DNA of 64,000 nucleotides from Polyangiaceae bacterium (GCA_020633205.1 JACKEB010000011.1:186001-250000); one strand, 5' to 3'. Counted from the first letter of the stretch, positions 17,738 to 27,084 are shown. Numbers and translations are program-made. Notes: generated by a model from the letters alone, not told the origin.

Positions 17738-17792
17738 CTCTAACTCTAACTCTGACTCTGGCTCGAACCCGAACCCGAACCCGAACCCGAAC
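17738..17792. repeat. Degenerate 6-bp periodic tract ending in GAACCC repeats
   Basis: A six-base period runs from TCTAAC, TCTAAC, TCTGAC, TCTGGC to GAACCC units (17765-17792, about 4.7 copies). It mirrors the GGGTTC tract on the other side of the hairpin array and ends about 30 nt before the four-helix-bundle gene. Confidence 0.85.
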
Positions 17793-17822
17793 TCTCTGAG
17801 GGTGATCGAAAGGAGTCACTCG

Positions 17823-18143
17823 ATGCTCGAAATCTATCCGTTCATTCTCGAAACCATCACCCTCATTCAGCCGCTATCGAACCGCATCTATCGGGAGGAT
17901 CCGGACTTGGGCCGCCAACTCAAACGTGCGCAGTCGTCCATCGCACTGAACGTCGCGGAGGCTTCGTACAGCCGCGGGCGCAATCAGGCGGCGCGCTTTC
18001 ACAGCGCCATGGGTTCCGCCCGGGAGACGCTGGCATGTCTCGAGGTTGCTGCGGCGCTCGGTCAAGTTGGCCCCGTAGATGAGTCGTTGCGCAAGCGTTT
18101 CAACCGCATCATCGGCACCCTTCACCGGCTCGCCATCAAGTAG
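17823..18143 (+). CDS. Four-helix bundle protein (23S rRNA IVP-like family)
   Basis: 106 residues from ATG 17823, set by AAGGAG 7 nt upstream; an in-frame GTG at 17802 lies before that ribosome-binding site. The sequence matches the free-standing four-helix bundle family: LGRQLKRAQSSIALNVAEASYSRGRNQAARFHSAMGSARETLACLEVA, with the usual alternation of helix-forming stretches. Members occur in 23S rRNA intervening sequences or near reverse transcriptases, but neither is present here. Instead the gene sits immediately after the repeat block 17366-17792. The biochemical role of free-standing members is not established. Confidence 0.85.
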   Translation: MLEIYPFILETITLIQPLSNRIYREDPDLGRQLKRAQSSIALNVAEASYSRGRNQAARFHSAMGSARETLACLEVAAALGQVGPVDESLRKRFNRIIGTLHRLAIK

Positions 18144-18198
18144 CAAGCTTGGCGTGGGTCGTCGGCTCACGCCAACGAACGTTGCGCCCGGTAGCGAA

Positions 18199-18717
18199 TC
18201 ACAGCTCCCGGGCGTAGTAGACCACGTCCGGGTGTGGGTTGTGATAGTACGACGGTACCTCACGGAAACCGAGGCGCTGATACAGCCCGTTTGCGGCGTG
18301 CATGCTGCGCAAGGTGTCGAGTAACATGCGGCGGTAGCCGAGCTCCCGAGCTACTTCGAGGATTGCGGTTCCCAGGCGCACGCCGAGGCCTGTACCGCGG
18401 GCGTCGGGGACCACCCAAAGGCGCTTCATTTCGCAAGCTTCGTCAGCGAAGGGGCGCACCGCGACGCAGCCCATGGGTTGCCGTGCGGGAACAGCTGACG
18501 GCGCGCCCTGTCGCCAAGCCACTAGCAGCTCACCACCAGGGGCACCCGCCTGAGGGGGCGCGTACTTCCCCGGCAGGCTGTCGAGCTCAGCCTGAAAGCC
18601 CTGAAAGCTGAGATCGACTCCCAGCCACTCGGCATAGTCGGTGAACAAGCAGCGCGCGACGTCGTACGCCAGCTTGTCGCGCGCTGGCTCCAGCACGATG
18701 GGGGCGTCGCTCATCAA
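18199..18717 (-). CDS. GNAT family N-acetyltransferase
   Basis: 172 residues. The acetyl-CoA-binding core is clear: CEMKRLWVVPDARGTGLGVRLG (motif A, R/QxxGxG/A form) then AILEVARELGYRRMLLDTL and the C-terminal AANGLYQRLGFREV. It transfers an acetyl group from acetyl-CoA to an unknown amine. The start overlaps the stop of the membrane protein gene upstream by 4 bp, so they are probably translated together. Cytoplasmic; substrate unknown. Confidence 0.9.
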   Translation of the reverse strand: MMSDAPIVLEPARDKLAYDVARCLFTDYAEWLGVDLSFQGFQAELDSLPGKYAPPQAGAPGGELLVAWRQGAPSAVPARQPMGCVAVRPFADEACEMKRLWVVPDARGTGLGVRLGTAILEVARELGYRRMLLDTLRSMHAANGLYQRLGFREVPSYYHNPHPDVVYYAREL

Positions 18718-19541
18718 GCAGCGGAATCTGAGTCGGATTTCTTGGGACGCAAGATGAACAGGCCAACTCCGAGGATCAGCGCGGCAATCGCCACCCAGAT
18801 CAGCGGGCTCAGCGGAGGGTCCGGCGGCTTTCGGTCCTTCACGGGGGCGGCGTTCGCGAGGGCCGAAGGGATTGCTGGAGTTTCCTGCGAGGCGGCGCTG
18901 GGAGCGAGGGTCGGACTGTCCCCGTTGCTGTCCACGTGATGGCTCAAGGCCAGGCGCACACCGGGTTCACGCGCCGGCCCTCGGCACGCGCCGCGTGCTG
19001 GACAGTCGACGCGCTCCTCTACGTCACCGTCGAGGCCGTACTCGAGCGCGATGCGTTCCAGCTGAAACGAGTCCGGTGTGAGTTCTTTGATGCGCAACAC
19101 CTCGCGCACCGAGCGGATCTGCGACTCATAGTCGACGCTCGAGTCGCCTCCGAGTGCCAGCCCCGAGTCGAGGGCGTGTGCCGCCTTCAGGCGCTTGAGG
19201 CCTTCCTCGTTTCCGATATTCCTCGGGATGTCGACTTCGTTACCGGGAGGAATTGCGTAGACCCGGGCGTCAGTGAAGCGCGGAGGCGTGAGGCCGATGA
19301 CGTCGAATGGCGCCAGCCCGATTTCAGGTACGCCGGCGCTGAAGTTGTAGGGGTAGGCGACGATCTTCCAGCCCGCGAAGTCCGCTAGGTTCGAGATCAC
19401 GACTCGCCGCTCGACCGGCCGACGATCGTCAAGCGCGAGGTCCGCGCGTGCTGCGCGCGTGGACAACACCAAAGCCAACAAACTGAGGATCCCGGTGATG
19501 ATTCGCAGTTGGTGCGGCAAAGACGGCTTGTGTAGGCGCAT
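18714..19541 (-). CDS. Secreted protein with C-terminal membrane anchor
   Basis: 275 residues, not recognised. Signal peptide (LSLLALVLSTRAARA), then a globular region of about 190 residues with FAGWKIVAYPYNFSAGVPEIGLAPFDVIGLTPPRF and one Cys pair (VDCPARGAC), a Pro-rich linker, and a C-terminal helix (LIWVAIAALILGVGLFIL) followed by RPKKSDSD. The order signal-domain-linker-helix-positive tail suggests a periplasmic domain anchored at its C-terminus. Translationally coupled to the GNAT gene downstream. Confidence 0.7.
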   Translation of the reverse strand: MRLHKPSLPHQLRIITGILSLLALVLSTRAARADLALDDRRPVERRVVISNLADFAGWKIVAYPYNFSAGVPEIGLAPFDVIGLTPPRFTDARVYAIPPGNEVDIPRNIGNEEGLKRLKAAHALDSGLALGGDSSVDYESQIRSVREVLRIKELTPDSFQLERIALEYGLDGDVEERVDCPARGACRGPAREPGVRLALSHHVDSNGDSPTLAPSAASQETPAIPSALANAAPVKDRKPPDPPLSPLIWVAIAALILGVGLFILRPKKSDSDSAA

Positions 19542-19890
19542 GTCAGAGGATTCCAGCGACTAAGAGCACTTGCAGTAGGCGCTCCAGGTGGAGAGATCAA
19601 CCGATCGGAGGGGTTCGAAGAGTGAGCAGCCCCGCTGCCCCGCTGGGCGACGAAGTCTGGGTTCGCATAACCGTGACGAAAAAGTCAGTTCGCAGTGCCT
19701 CCGTTGTCAGGACGCTTGACCGCTTTCAGTTGGGCGGGACCCGATCCTTTGGATATCCTTGAGAGGTTCTGTTTCAGATCAACGATCAATCGAAGCTTTT
19801 TCGCTGCCGCGCTGTAGGTGACCAACGCTCCGGTATGCCTCCGGTCAGGCGGGGGTCCTCAGCTGTCCCGAGCTGCGAAGGACGTGCGCA
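19542..19890. other. Divergent intergenic region, no gene seen
   Basis: 349 bp between two divergent genes. No open frame with coding character, RNA gene or repeat is visible. It should contain promoters for both sides, but no promoter can be placed with confidence. Confidence 0.6.
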
Positions 19891-21717
19891 GTGGTCATGT
19901 TGAAGGCGCTCAAATCCGTTGCCGTGGGGATACTTGCCTGCTCCGTGTTCGGAGTTGGCGGGTGTACGCTGATCGACAACAGCGACCTCGGCGCGGGGGA
20001 CTCCAGTGACGCCGGCGCGAGCGGCGGTGACGGTGGCGTTGGTGGGACCGGCGCGAGCGGTGGCAGTGCGGGCAACGGTGGCAGTGCGGGTAACGGTGGC
20101 ACGGGCGCTAGCGGCGGAAGCGGTGCGACAGCAGGCGCGGGGGGCGACGCAGGTAGTGGCGGTACGGGCCCCAAGAGCAACGGCGATCCGTGTGCGAATG
20201 GCAGCGAGTGCGACTCTGGGTTCTGCGTCGACGCCGTGTGCTGCAACAAGGCGTGCGACGGGAGCTGCGAGTCGTGCAGCGCCGCGAGCAAGGGCACCGG
20301 CACTGACGGCGTGTGTGGCCCCGTGGCTGACGCCACGGATCCCGACGATGAGTGCACCGATGAGGGTGCGACGAGCTGCGGGCAAAACGGCTTCTGCGAT
20401 GGGGGTGGCGCTTGTGCGCTTTACCCTGCGGATACGCAGTGCACGGATTCGTCCTGTAGTGGTGGCGTGCGCACGCTGCCGAGCACCTGTGACGGCGCAG
20501 GTACCTGTCAGGGTAACGGCACTGAGAATTGCTCTCAAGGCAGCTGTTCAGGGCCAGTGTGCCTCGGGCAGTGCCAGGTGGACGGGGACTGCACCAGTGA
20601 CAAGTACTGCGACACGTTGAGCGGCAACTGCACGCCGAAGCTGCCCAACGGAGATGCCTGCCAGTCGGGCCAGCCGAGCGCCTGCCAGAGCGGCTTCTGC
20701 GTCGATGGCACCTGCTGCAACACGGCGTGCAGCGGGAGCTGCTACGGCTGTGGCAGCGGTACTTGCTCACCCCATGCCGCGGGGCAGGATCCCGATGGCG
20801 ACTGCTCGGCTGATGCGCCTGGCTCGTGTGGTCAAGACGGCGCCTGCAACGGCAGCGGTGGTTGTCGCCTCTATGGTGGCTCGGTTACGTGCGGAAACGC
20901 GAGCTGCAGCGGCTCGACCTACACGGGGGCGCCAACCTGCGACGGCGGGGGCAGCTGCAAGACGCCGTCGTCCTCGAGCTGTGGTAACTACTTGTGTGCA
21001 GGTAATGCCTGCGGGACGAGTTGCTCTTCCTCCACTCAGTGCGCGAGCGGCAACTACTGCAACACCAGCAACTCCAGGTGTGAAGCGCTGAAGGGCAACG
21101 GCAGCTCCTGTGGTGGCGGAGGCGAGTGCAGCAGCGGCAACTGCGTGGATGGCTTTTGCTGCAACACTGCGTGTACGGGCAGCTGCCAAGCGTGTTCCGC
21201 GGCCAAAAAGGGCCAGGGCGCCAACGGAACCTGCGGCAACGTGATCGCCGGGCAAGATCCCGATGGGAACTGCGCTGACCAAGGCGCAGCCTCCTGCGGT
21301 ACGAACGGCCAGTGCAATGGCTCAGGCGGCTGTCAGCTGTACGGCAATGGGACGCAGTGCGTAGCCCAGAGCTGCAGCGGCAGCACGCAGACGAATGCGC
21401 GTACCTGCAATGGTTCGGGAACTTGCCAGACCGCGGGAACCAGCAGCTGCAGCCCATACAAGTGCAGCGGCACCGCGTGCGCCACGAGCTGTGGGGCGGA
21501 CAGTGACTGTGCCACGGGCTATGTGTGCAAGAGCAGCACCGGCAAGTGCATCACGCCCCAAACGCTGGGGGCGAGCTGCTCGCGTACGGTGGAGTGTGCG
21601 TCCGGGTTCTGTGCTGACGGCAACTGCTGCAACACGGCTTGCACGGGCTCGTGCAAGATCTGTTCAGGCGGGACTTGTGAGGCGCAGTGCGGTGGAGGCT
21701 GCGGGATTTGTCCATGA
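19891..21717 (+). CDS. Cys-rich repeat lipoprotein
   Basis: 608 residues; GTG 19891 lies at good spacing from GAAGGA, and ATG 19897 is in frame. Lipobox VFGVGGC, then a Gly/Ser/Ala/Asn linker of about 70 residues, then repeated Cys modules of the form GFCVDG-CCNTAC-GSC-C-AAGQDPDGDC-CGQDGxCNGSGGC. The modules recur at least four times. It stops at GGGCGICP without a MYXO-CTERM tail, so lipid anchoring alone should hold it. Its TGA overlaps the ATG of the kinase gene, and the kinase in turn overlaps the PEGA-like gene, making a coupled three-gene operon. A surface or outer-membrane role is inferred. Confidence 0.85.
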   Translation: MVMLKALKSVAVGILACSVFGVGGCTLIDNSDLGAGDSSDAGASGGDGGVGGTGASGGSAGNGGSAGNGGTGASGGSGATAGAGGDAGSGGTGPKSNGDPCANGSECDSGFCVDAVCCNKACDGSCESCSAASKGTGTDGVCGPVADATDPDDECTDEGATSCGQNGFCDGGGACALYPADTQCTDSSCSGGVRTLPSTCDGAGTCQGNGTENCSQGSCSGPVCLGQCQVDGDCTSDKYCDTLSGNCTPKLPNGDACQSGQPSACQSGFCVDGTCCNTACSGSCYGCGSGTCSPHAAGQDPDGDCSADAPGSCGQDGACNGSGGCRLYGGSVTCGNASCSGSTYTGAPTCDGGGSCKTPSSSSCGNYLCAGNACGTSCSSSTQCASGNYCNTSNSRCEALKGNGSSCGGGGECSSGNCVDGFCCNTACTGSCQACSAAKKGQGANGTCGNVIAGQDPDGNCADQGAASCGTNGQCNGSGGCQLYGNGTQCVAQSCSGSTQTNARTCNGSGTCQTAGTSSCSPYKCSGTACATSCGADSDCATGYVCKSSTGKCITPQTLGASCSRTVECASGFCADGNCCNTACTGSCKICSGGTCEAQCGGGCGICP

Positions 21718-23309
21718 ACTCTGACCCCATCGCCAGCAGCCGGCCCTCGATGTCTGGGCCGCCCATTGTTGTCGGGCGCTACGCCATCTACGGCGAAATC
21801 GCCGCGGGTGGCATGGCGACCGTGCACCTGGGGCGGCTCCAGGGTGAAGCGGGCTTTCAGCGTACCGTCGCCATCAAGCGCCTGCACCCGCAGTTCTCGA
21901 AGGATCCTGACTTCGTCAATATGTTCCTGGACGAGGCTCGCATTGCCGCGAGGATTCGTCACCCCAACGTGGTGTCCACGCTGGATGTTGTGAACAGCGA
22001 CGGTGAGCTGCTCTTGGTCATGGACTACGTCCATGGGGAGTCCCTCTCCAAGCTCGTGCGGATTGCCAGCGCCGAGGGTGGCTTCGTTCCGCTGAGCGTC
22101 GCCTCGGGCATCGTGAGCCAGGCGTTGCTGGGGTTGCACGCGGCGCATGAAGCGAAGACGGAGCGAGGCGAGCCCCTCGGGATCGTGCATCGAGATGTCT
22201 CGCCCCAGAACATCATGGTCGGCGCTGATGGCGTCGCGCTGGTGCTCGACTTTGGCGTGGCCAAGGCAGCCATGCGCGCGAGCACCACTCGCGACGGACA
22301 GATCAAAGGCAAAATCGCCTACATGGCGCCGGAGCAGTTCGGTGGCGGCGAGATGGATCGCCGTGTAGACGTGTTTGCTGCCGGGGTAGTGCTGTGGGAG
22401 GCGCTGACTTCGCGCAGGTTGTTCGCAGGGCAAGATGTCGCCGAGACGCTCGGGCGCATCGCGTCTGGCAAGGTGGAGGCACCCTCGAAGTTTCGCCCGG
22501 AGATCACCCCTGAGCTCGATGCGGTGGTGCTGCAAGCGCTGGCGTCGGACCGCGAGCAGCGTTTCCCCACGGCTTTGGCCTTCGCGGAGGCGATCGAGGG
22601 CGCGGTGCGCGTCGCCTCCTCGCGTGAAATCGGCGCTTGGGTCGACACGAACGCCGCGATTGGACTGGGGGAGCGTTCAGCGCGCCTGAGCGAAGTGGAG
22701 AGCAGCAGCCACATCGTTGCCAAACCCGTCGCTGTGGCCGCTCCTGTGTCTGCGCGCACTTCGATGCCAATCGTGGAGTCGACGGACCTATCCACGGCGC
22801 GCACGCTCGTGGTCGCTCCTGGTCGCCCCTCCGCGTTGCGTAAGGTGCTGGGGTTTGCGGCCGCGGGTTTGGGAGGCGCGGTGCTGGTGCTGCTAATCGT
22901 CGTCTTGCTGCGCCCGAGCGGCAACGAGGCGCCGGAGAGCACCAAAGCGCAACCTACCGTGACTCCAGCGCCTGAGTCTCCGCCCGCTGCGGCAGAAGCT
23001 GCGGCAGAAGCGGCGCCAAGGGCCACGGAGACAGCAGCGCCCGCCGATTCAGCCGGCGCTGGGTCTGACACCGCGGCAGCGACTGAGGTTGCCAGTCCCG
23101 AGTCGGCAGCGAAAGAGCCAGCCAAAGCCGAAGCGGCAGCCGAAGAGCCGGCCAAACCTGCAGCCAAGCAGCCCGCTGCGGCGGCGAGGCCACGGGCGAC
23201 CACTCATGTGGCGCCTCCAGTCAAGGCAGCAAAGCCGAAGGTCAACTGCAACCCGCCGTACTCGATCGACGCTCAGGGGATCAAGCGGGTGAAACCAGAG
23301 TGCCTATGA
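21714..23309 (+). CDS. Membrane Ser/Thr protein kinase
   Basis: 531 residues from ATG 21714. Hanks-type catalytic domain: Gly loop GEIAAGGMATVHLG, Lys55 in VAIKRLH, HRDVSPQN (His159-Arg-Asp161), DFGVAKA (179-183) and an APE-like MAPEQF. A transmembrane helix at about 377-397 separates it from an Ala/Pro/Glu-rich outer region that ends CNPPYSIDAQGIKRVKPECL, a C-terminal Cys motif found in many myxobacterial kinases. It would signal from the envelope to cytoplasmic substrates. It overlaps the Cys-rich lipoprotein upstream and the PEGA-like gene downstream by 4 bp each. Confidence 0.95.
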   Translation: MNSDPIASSRPSMSGPPIVVGRYAIYGEIAAGGMATVHLGRLQGEAGFQRTVAIKRLHPQFSKDPDFVNMFLDEARIAARIRHPNVVSTLDVVNSDGELLLVMDYVHGESLSKLVRIASAEGGFVPLSVASGIVSQALLGLHAAHEAKTERGEPLGIVHRDVSPQNIMVGADGVALVLDFGVAKAAMRASTTRDGQIKGKIAYMAPEQFGGGEMDRRVDVFAAGVVLWEALTSRRLFAGQDVAETLGRIASGKVEAPSKFRPEITPELDAVVLQALASDREQRFPTALAFAEAIEGAVRVASSREIGAWVDTNAAIGLGERSARLSEVESSSHIVAKPVAVAAPVSARTSMPIVESTDLSTARTLVVAPGRPSALRKVLGFAAAGLGGAVLVLLIVVLLRPSGNEAPESTKAQPTVTPAPESPPAAAEAAAEAAPRATETAAPADSAGAGSDTAAATEVASPESAAKEPAKAEAAAEEPAKPAAKQPAAAARPRATTHVAPPVKAAKPKVNCNPPYSIDAQGIKRVKPECL

Positions 23310-24193
23310 TGTCGGCTTCGTTTCGCCATCGGTGTTTCCGTGGGGTGCTAGTTGCTGGCTTGAGCCTGTTCGCGAGTCAGGCGCTGGCTGACGACACGGC
23401 CAAGGTCTGTAGCACCGCCTATGAGGGCGCTCAGGAGGCGCGCAAGCAAGCGCAGCTCGTGAGCGCTCGGGACAAGCTCTTGGTGTGCTCTCAGGACCAG
23501 TGCCCGAAGTTCATTCGCCAGGACTGCGCTTCCTGGCTCGAAGACGTGAAGCGCAGCATCCCGTCGTTTGTGATCGTCGCGAAGGATGAACACGGCACGG
23601 ACGTGATGGATTTCAAGGCGACCCTCGATGGCAAAGCCCTCGAAGGGTCTCTCAGCCTGGCGATCGAAGTGGATCCAGGCAAGCACCAGCTGGTCTTGAC
23701 CGCCGCGGGGCTCGAGCCCATCGAGACGGAGATCGTCCTCAGGGAAGGCGAGCACCGACGCATGGTGGAGCTGACCTTCAAGCTCTCCACGGCGGCCACC
23801 GCGCCGGCTGAGTCACCTGTGGAGGCGACTCAGCAGATCCCCGAGGATGAAGCCGGCAGCGGTTCAGTGCTGCCATACGTCCTGGGCGGAGTTGGTGTGT
23901 TGGGCGTGGCAGGCTTTGTCTACTTTGGCCTGAGCGGGAAGGCACAGCGCAGCGACCTCGAGTCCTCTTGCAAGCCTAATTGCACTCAGTCCCAAATCGA
24001 CGAGGTGGATCAGAAGTTCCTGCTTGCCGATGTTTCCTTGGGGATCGGCGTGGTCTCACTGGGCATTGCCGCGTATCTGTTCTTGAATGGCGGGGATTCC
24101 TCTGCTGCTCCCGGCGACCAGGCCAAGCGCCCAGCATTGGACCTGGTGGCGCTGCCTGGCGGGGCGTTTGCAGGCTATTCCGGCCGGTTCTGA
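23306..24193 (+). CDS. PEGA-like domain membrane protein, paralogue of 2697-3605
   Basis: 295 residues from ATG 23306 (or 23309). Signal peptide (SLFASQALA), then CSTAYEGAQEARKQAQLVSARDKLLVCSQDQCPKF, a PEGA-like unit (IEVDPGKHQLVLTAAGLEPIE then REGEHRRMVELTFK), a TM helix (VLGGVGVLGVAGFVYFGL), a CKPNC loop and a second hydrophobic stretch. The first half is TPR-like. It is collinear with the protein at 2697-3605. It is translationally coupled to the kinase, so it may be the kinase's envelope partner or target. Function unproven. Confidence 0.75.
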   Translation: MMSASFRHRCFRGVLVAGLSLFASQALADDTAKVCSTAYEGAQEARKQAQLVSARDKLLVCSQDQCPKFIRQDCASWLEDVKRSIPSFVIVAKDEHGTDVMDFKATLDGKALEGSLSLAIEVDPGKHQLVLTAAGLEPIETEIVLREGEHRRMVELTFKLSTAATAPAESPVEATQQIPEDEAGSGSVLPYVLGGVGVLGVAGFVYFGLSGKAQRSDLESSCKPNCTQSQIDEVDQKFLLADVSLGIGVVSLGIAAYLFLNGGDSSAAPGDQAKRPALDLVALPGGAFAGYSGRF

Positions 24194-24195
24194 GA

Positions 24196-25038
24196 CTAGT
24201 CGCGCAGCTTCTTCAAGCCCGACTGCAGCAGCATGATGCGGTCGAGCACTGGCCCGGGCAGCTTGGAGAGGACCGGCAGCGCCGTCGAGCCACGCCCCTG
24301 ACGCACCAGCCGTGGCGCAGTCTTGGCCAAGGCTTGAGCCAACGTGCGGCGCGCGAAGTCTTCGGTCTCCATCGGCGCCGCTTGGGAGGCGAAGGCGCGC
24401 TTCTGGATGTGGTCGTAGATGCGGTGGTACATCGACTGCGGGTTGTCGTAGCGCTTCACGCCTTCCGCGCCGTTATCCGCGATGCTCGAGCGTACGCCAC
24501 CCGGCTGCACCACGACCACTTCGATGCCGAACGGCGCCACCTCCTGGCGCATCACGTCGCTCAGCGTGTGCACGGCGCTCTTGGTTGCGCAGTACCCCGC
24601 GGCAAAGGGCGTGGGCATCACGCCGACCACGCTGCCGATGTTCACGATGCGTCCAGCCTTGCGCCTGGCCATGTGGGGGAACACCGCCTGGCTCACGCTG
24701 ATCAGCCCGATCACGTTCGTCTTGAACAGCCGATCCAGGTCTTCGATGGGCGCCTCGAGCAGTGGACCGTAGACGTTGAAGCCGGCGTTGTTGATCAGCA
24801 CGTCGATGTGGCCGTGGCGCTCCACCACCTCGGCGATGGCGCGATCCACACTGGCACGATCGACGACGTCGAGCTGGACCGTTTCGAAGCCTTCCGCTTT
24901 CAGCTCATCGAGGCTCTGGGATCGCCGTGCGCTCGCAATGGGGGTGTGCCCCAAGCGCTTGAGCTCGCGCACCAAGCCGAGACCAATGCCCGAGGAACAA
25001 CCAGTGACCAAGACGATTTGATTCTGCAGCGCCGCCAT
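24196..25038 (-). CDS. Short-chain dehydrogenase/reductase
   Basis: 280 residues, a classical-SDR length. NAD(P)-binding TGCSSGIGLGLV (residues 13-24), NNAG in the middle, catalytic Tyr-x3-Lys in YCATKSAVH, with a Ser upstream in NIGSVVG. It oxidises or reduces a hydroxyl/keto group using NAD(P)H; the substrate is unknown. The C-terminus is somewhat longer than the minimal fold. It is convergent with the PEGA-like gene, with only 2 bp between stops, and runs in the same direction as the patatin-like gene upstream. Confidence 0.9.
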   Translation of the reverse strand: MAALQNQIVLVTGCSSGIGLGLVRELKRLGHTPIASARRSQSLDELKAEGFETVQLDVVDRASVDRAIAEVVERHGHIDVLINNAGFNVYGPLLEAPIEDLDRLFKTNVIGLISVSQAVFPHMARRKAGRIVNIGSVVGVMPTPFAAGYCATKSAVHTLSDVMRQEVAPFGIEVVVVQPGGVRSSIADNGAEGVKRYDNPQSMYHRIYDHIQKRAFASQAAPMETEDFARRTLAQALAKTAPRLVRQGRGSTALPVLSKLPGPVLDRIMLLQSGLKKLRD

Positions 25039-25071
25039 GGCGCGCAGTCTAAGACACGCGCGCCGGTTTCG

Positions 25072-27084
25072 TCAGCGGCAGTCCTTGAAGTTCTTCTTCA
25101 AGAGCGCCCGGCGTTCATCCAGGTGCTTCTGCCAAAGCACCTTGTCGTTGTACTTGCGGTAGCTATCCACCTCGGTGCGCACCTCGACTTTGTGGGCGTC
25201 CACACGTTGGCGATACAGGGTGGAGACGCCCTTCACGTCGCACTTCACCGCGCCGTCCTCCATCGCCAGGAGGGCGCACCAGCCGAGCCAACCGAAGACG
25301 CGCTTGCGGTCGGCCAACGCCTGCTGCTGTCCCCAGGCGAACAGCGCGGACATCACCAGCGGGTCGAAGGTGTAGCCGCTCGCGAACAGCGTCTTGGGTT
25401 CGATGTCTTCGGGCACCCAGACGCGGATGCTGTCTCCTCCGGGATCCGTCGCGGGCACGCTCGCCGGAGCACCGGGGGCGGCTGCAGGACACAGGCTGAA
25501 GTTGCTCGTGAGCTTCGCCAACGTGCAGGCGCGGACGTTGCGCTGCTGAAGGTAACCGTCGGCGTAGCCGATTTCCCAGCTGCGCTGGCTTGCTCCGAGG
25601 GCGTCCGACGTCTGGAGAAACTGCTCGGTCATCTGAGTGATGCGCTTGCTGGGGATCCCCTCGGAGCGCGTCGGGTTGAGGACCAAGAGCTTGCCCGCGC
25701 CAAACGCTGCGCCGCGCCCGGCGGGGTTCAGGGAGCGGATGCTGCCGTCGATCCACGTGCCGCGCTCACCGGCGGGGCCCTTGAGCCCCGAGTACACTGC
25801 GTCGAGGGGCGCCGCGAAGATCGGCTCGATGATCGACGACAAGGTGCCGGTGACCAGGCACTTCTGCGAGTCCATGCCTGGCATGCGGCACGCGCGTTCG
25901 TCGAGCCCGGCGAGCACCGCTTGATTCATGTCCACCGCCATCGGCGTACGGATGAAGTTATTTCCGAGCAGAATCTCTCTGAAGTTCTTGAAGTAGGGCT
26001 CGAGGATGTTGTTCTGCAGCGGGTCGAAGCGCAACAAGCCGTGGAAGTCGTCCCCCAGGAGCGTGAGCACCGTGCCCTTCTGCGCGCACAGCAGGTCCCA
26101 CTCGTTCTGCTTGAAGTTGGTCTTCAGCGTCGCCAGGGCGCAATCTTGCAACTTGCGCTTCGGATCACCGGATACGGGCTGGCCCGCCTTGGCGATGCAT
26201 GCATCCAACGCTTGCTCCTGAGGTGGCGAGGGGGTCTGGTCGGAGAAGTACAGGTCCAGCGCGATGGCGACTAGCGTGCCCACGCTCGAGGTCGCGGCGC
26301 CGCCGAAGCGATAGGAGTCGATGGCGGCTTTTTGCTCGGGTGTCGCGTACAGCCGGGCTTTCTCACGCAGCCAGAACAACCCATAGCTGTAGCCCGCCAT
26401 GAAGGCGCCGTTCGCTGCACCGCCACTCTGAGCAAAGATCGGCAGCTTGGGGTCGCCATCGTCTCGAGGGTCGAGAGCCAAGATCTGACTCGCGTGCTTC
26501 AACGAGTCCTTGAAGGCCTGGAGCAGCTCTGGTTTCAGTGGCTTGCCCAGCGCCGCTTGGCCTCGGGTATCGAGGTGGTAGTCGTAGAGAGCGCGCGCTG
26601 TGTCTCCCAAGGAGAGATACATGCGCATCTGATCGAGCGCGCTCGGCAAGTTCTTCGGGCAGATGTTTCCCGGAGGAACCGAACCGCCAGCGGCAGTAGC
26701 GATCCACGGCAACTTCGGGCTGCAGCTCTCCTCGGAGTTGCCGCTCGCCAGGCACGCCCCATATGCCGTGAGCGCTCCAATGGCCGCGTCGTCTGCTGAG
26801 ATTTCGTCCAGGCAGGTCGCGGCGGCGTGGGGCTTCTTGTAGCTGATGATCAGGCTTGGCGCGACGCTCGCATCCACGCTGAGCAGCAGGTCCCGCGGCG
26901 GAATGGGTTCCACCGTCTTCGGGTAGGCGCTGTCCACGAAGAAGCCGCGCAGCGTCAGCTCGCTGCACCCAGCGCTGGCCAAGGCACAGCTCATTGCGGC
27001 GGTCAGGGCGAGGACTCGAGGGGCATGCGGCTGAGAGACATGCAGCTGGGAGGCAAGCAGCTGGGAGGGAAGAGCGCGACGCAT
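25072..27084 (-). CDS. Patatin-like phospholipase domain lipoprotein
   Basis: 670 residues from ATG 27084, chosen because the signal peptide and lipobox (ALASAGC) follow it; the frame extends to 27174. The patatin signature appears as an oxyanion stretch (FAQSGGAANGAFMAGYSYGL), a nucleophile region (YRFGGAATSSVGTL) and the dyad Asp (TWIDGSIRSLNP, DG[AS] type). The GxSxG box is degenerate (TSSVG), so activity should not be assumed. A long C-terminal part of about 200 residues is of unknown fold. An outer-membrane or periplasmic lipid hydrolase is the best guess. Confidence 0.7.
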   Translation of the reverse strand: MRRALPSQLLASQLHVSQPHAPRVLALTAAMSCALASAGCSELTLRGFFVDSAYPKTVEPIPPRDLLLSVDASVAPSLIISYKKPHAAATCLDEISADDAAIGALTAYGACLASGNSEESCSPKLPWIATAAGGSVPPGNICPKNLPSALDQMRMYLSLGDTARALYDYHLDTRGQAALGKPLKPELLQAFKDSLKHASQILALDPRDDGDPKLPIFAQSGGAANGAFMAGYSYGLFWLREKARLYATPEQKAAIDSYRFGGAATSSVGTLVAIALDLYFSDQTPSPPQEQALDACIAKAGQPVSGDPKRKLQDCALATLKTNFKQNEWDLLCAQKGTVLTLLGDDFHGLLRFDPLQNNILEPYFKNFREILLGNNFIRTPMAVDMNQAVLAGLDERACRMPGMDSQKCLVTGTLSSIIEPIFAAPLDAVYSGLKGPAGERGTWIDGSIRSLNPAGRGAAFGAGKLLVLNPTRSEGIPSKRITQMTEQFLQTSDALGASQRSWEIGYADGYLQQRNVRACTLAKLTSNFSLCPAAAPGAPASVPATDPGGDSIRVWVPEDIEPKTLFASGYTFDPLVMSALFAWGQQQALADRKRVFGWLGWCALLAMEDGAVKCDVKGVSTLYRQRVDAHKVEVRTEVDSYRKYNDKVLWQKHLDERRALLKKNFKDCR

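Noticed and set aside
23980..26274. A 764-residue open frame on the plus strand
   Set aside because: It lies antisense to the SDR and patatin-like genes, is rich in His/Arg/Gln, and has no motif; it is the usual open opposite frame of GC-rich genes.
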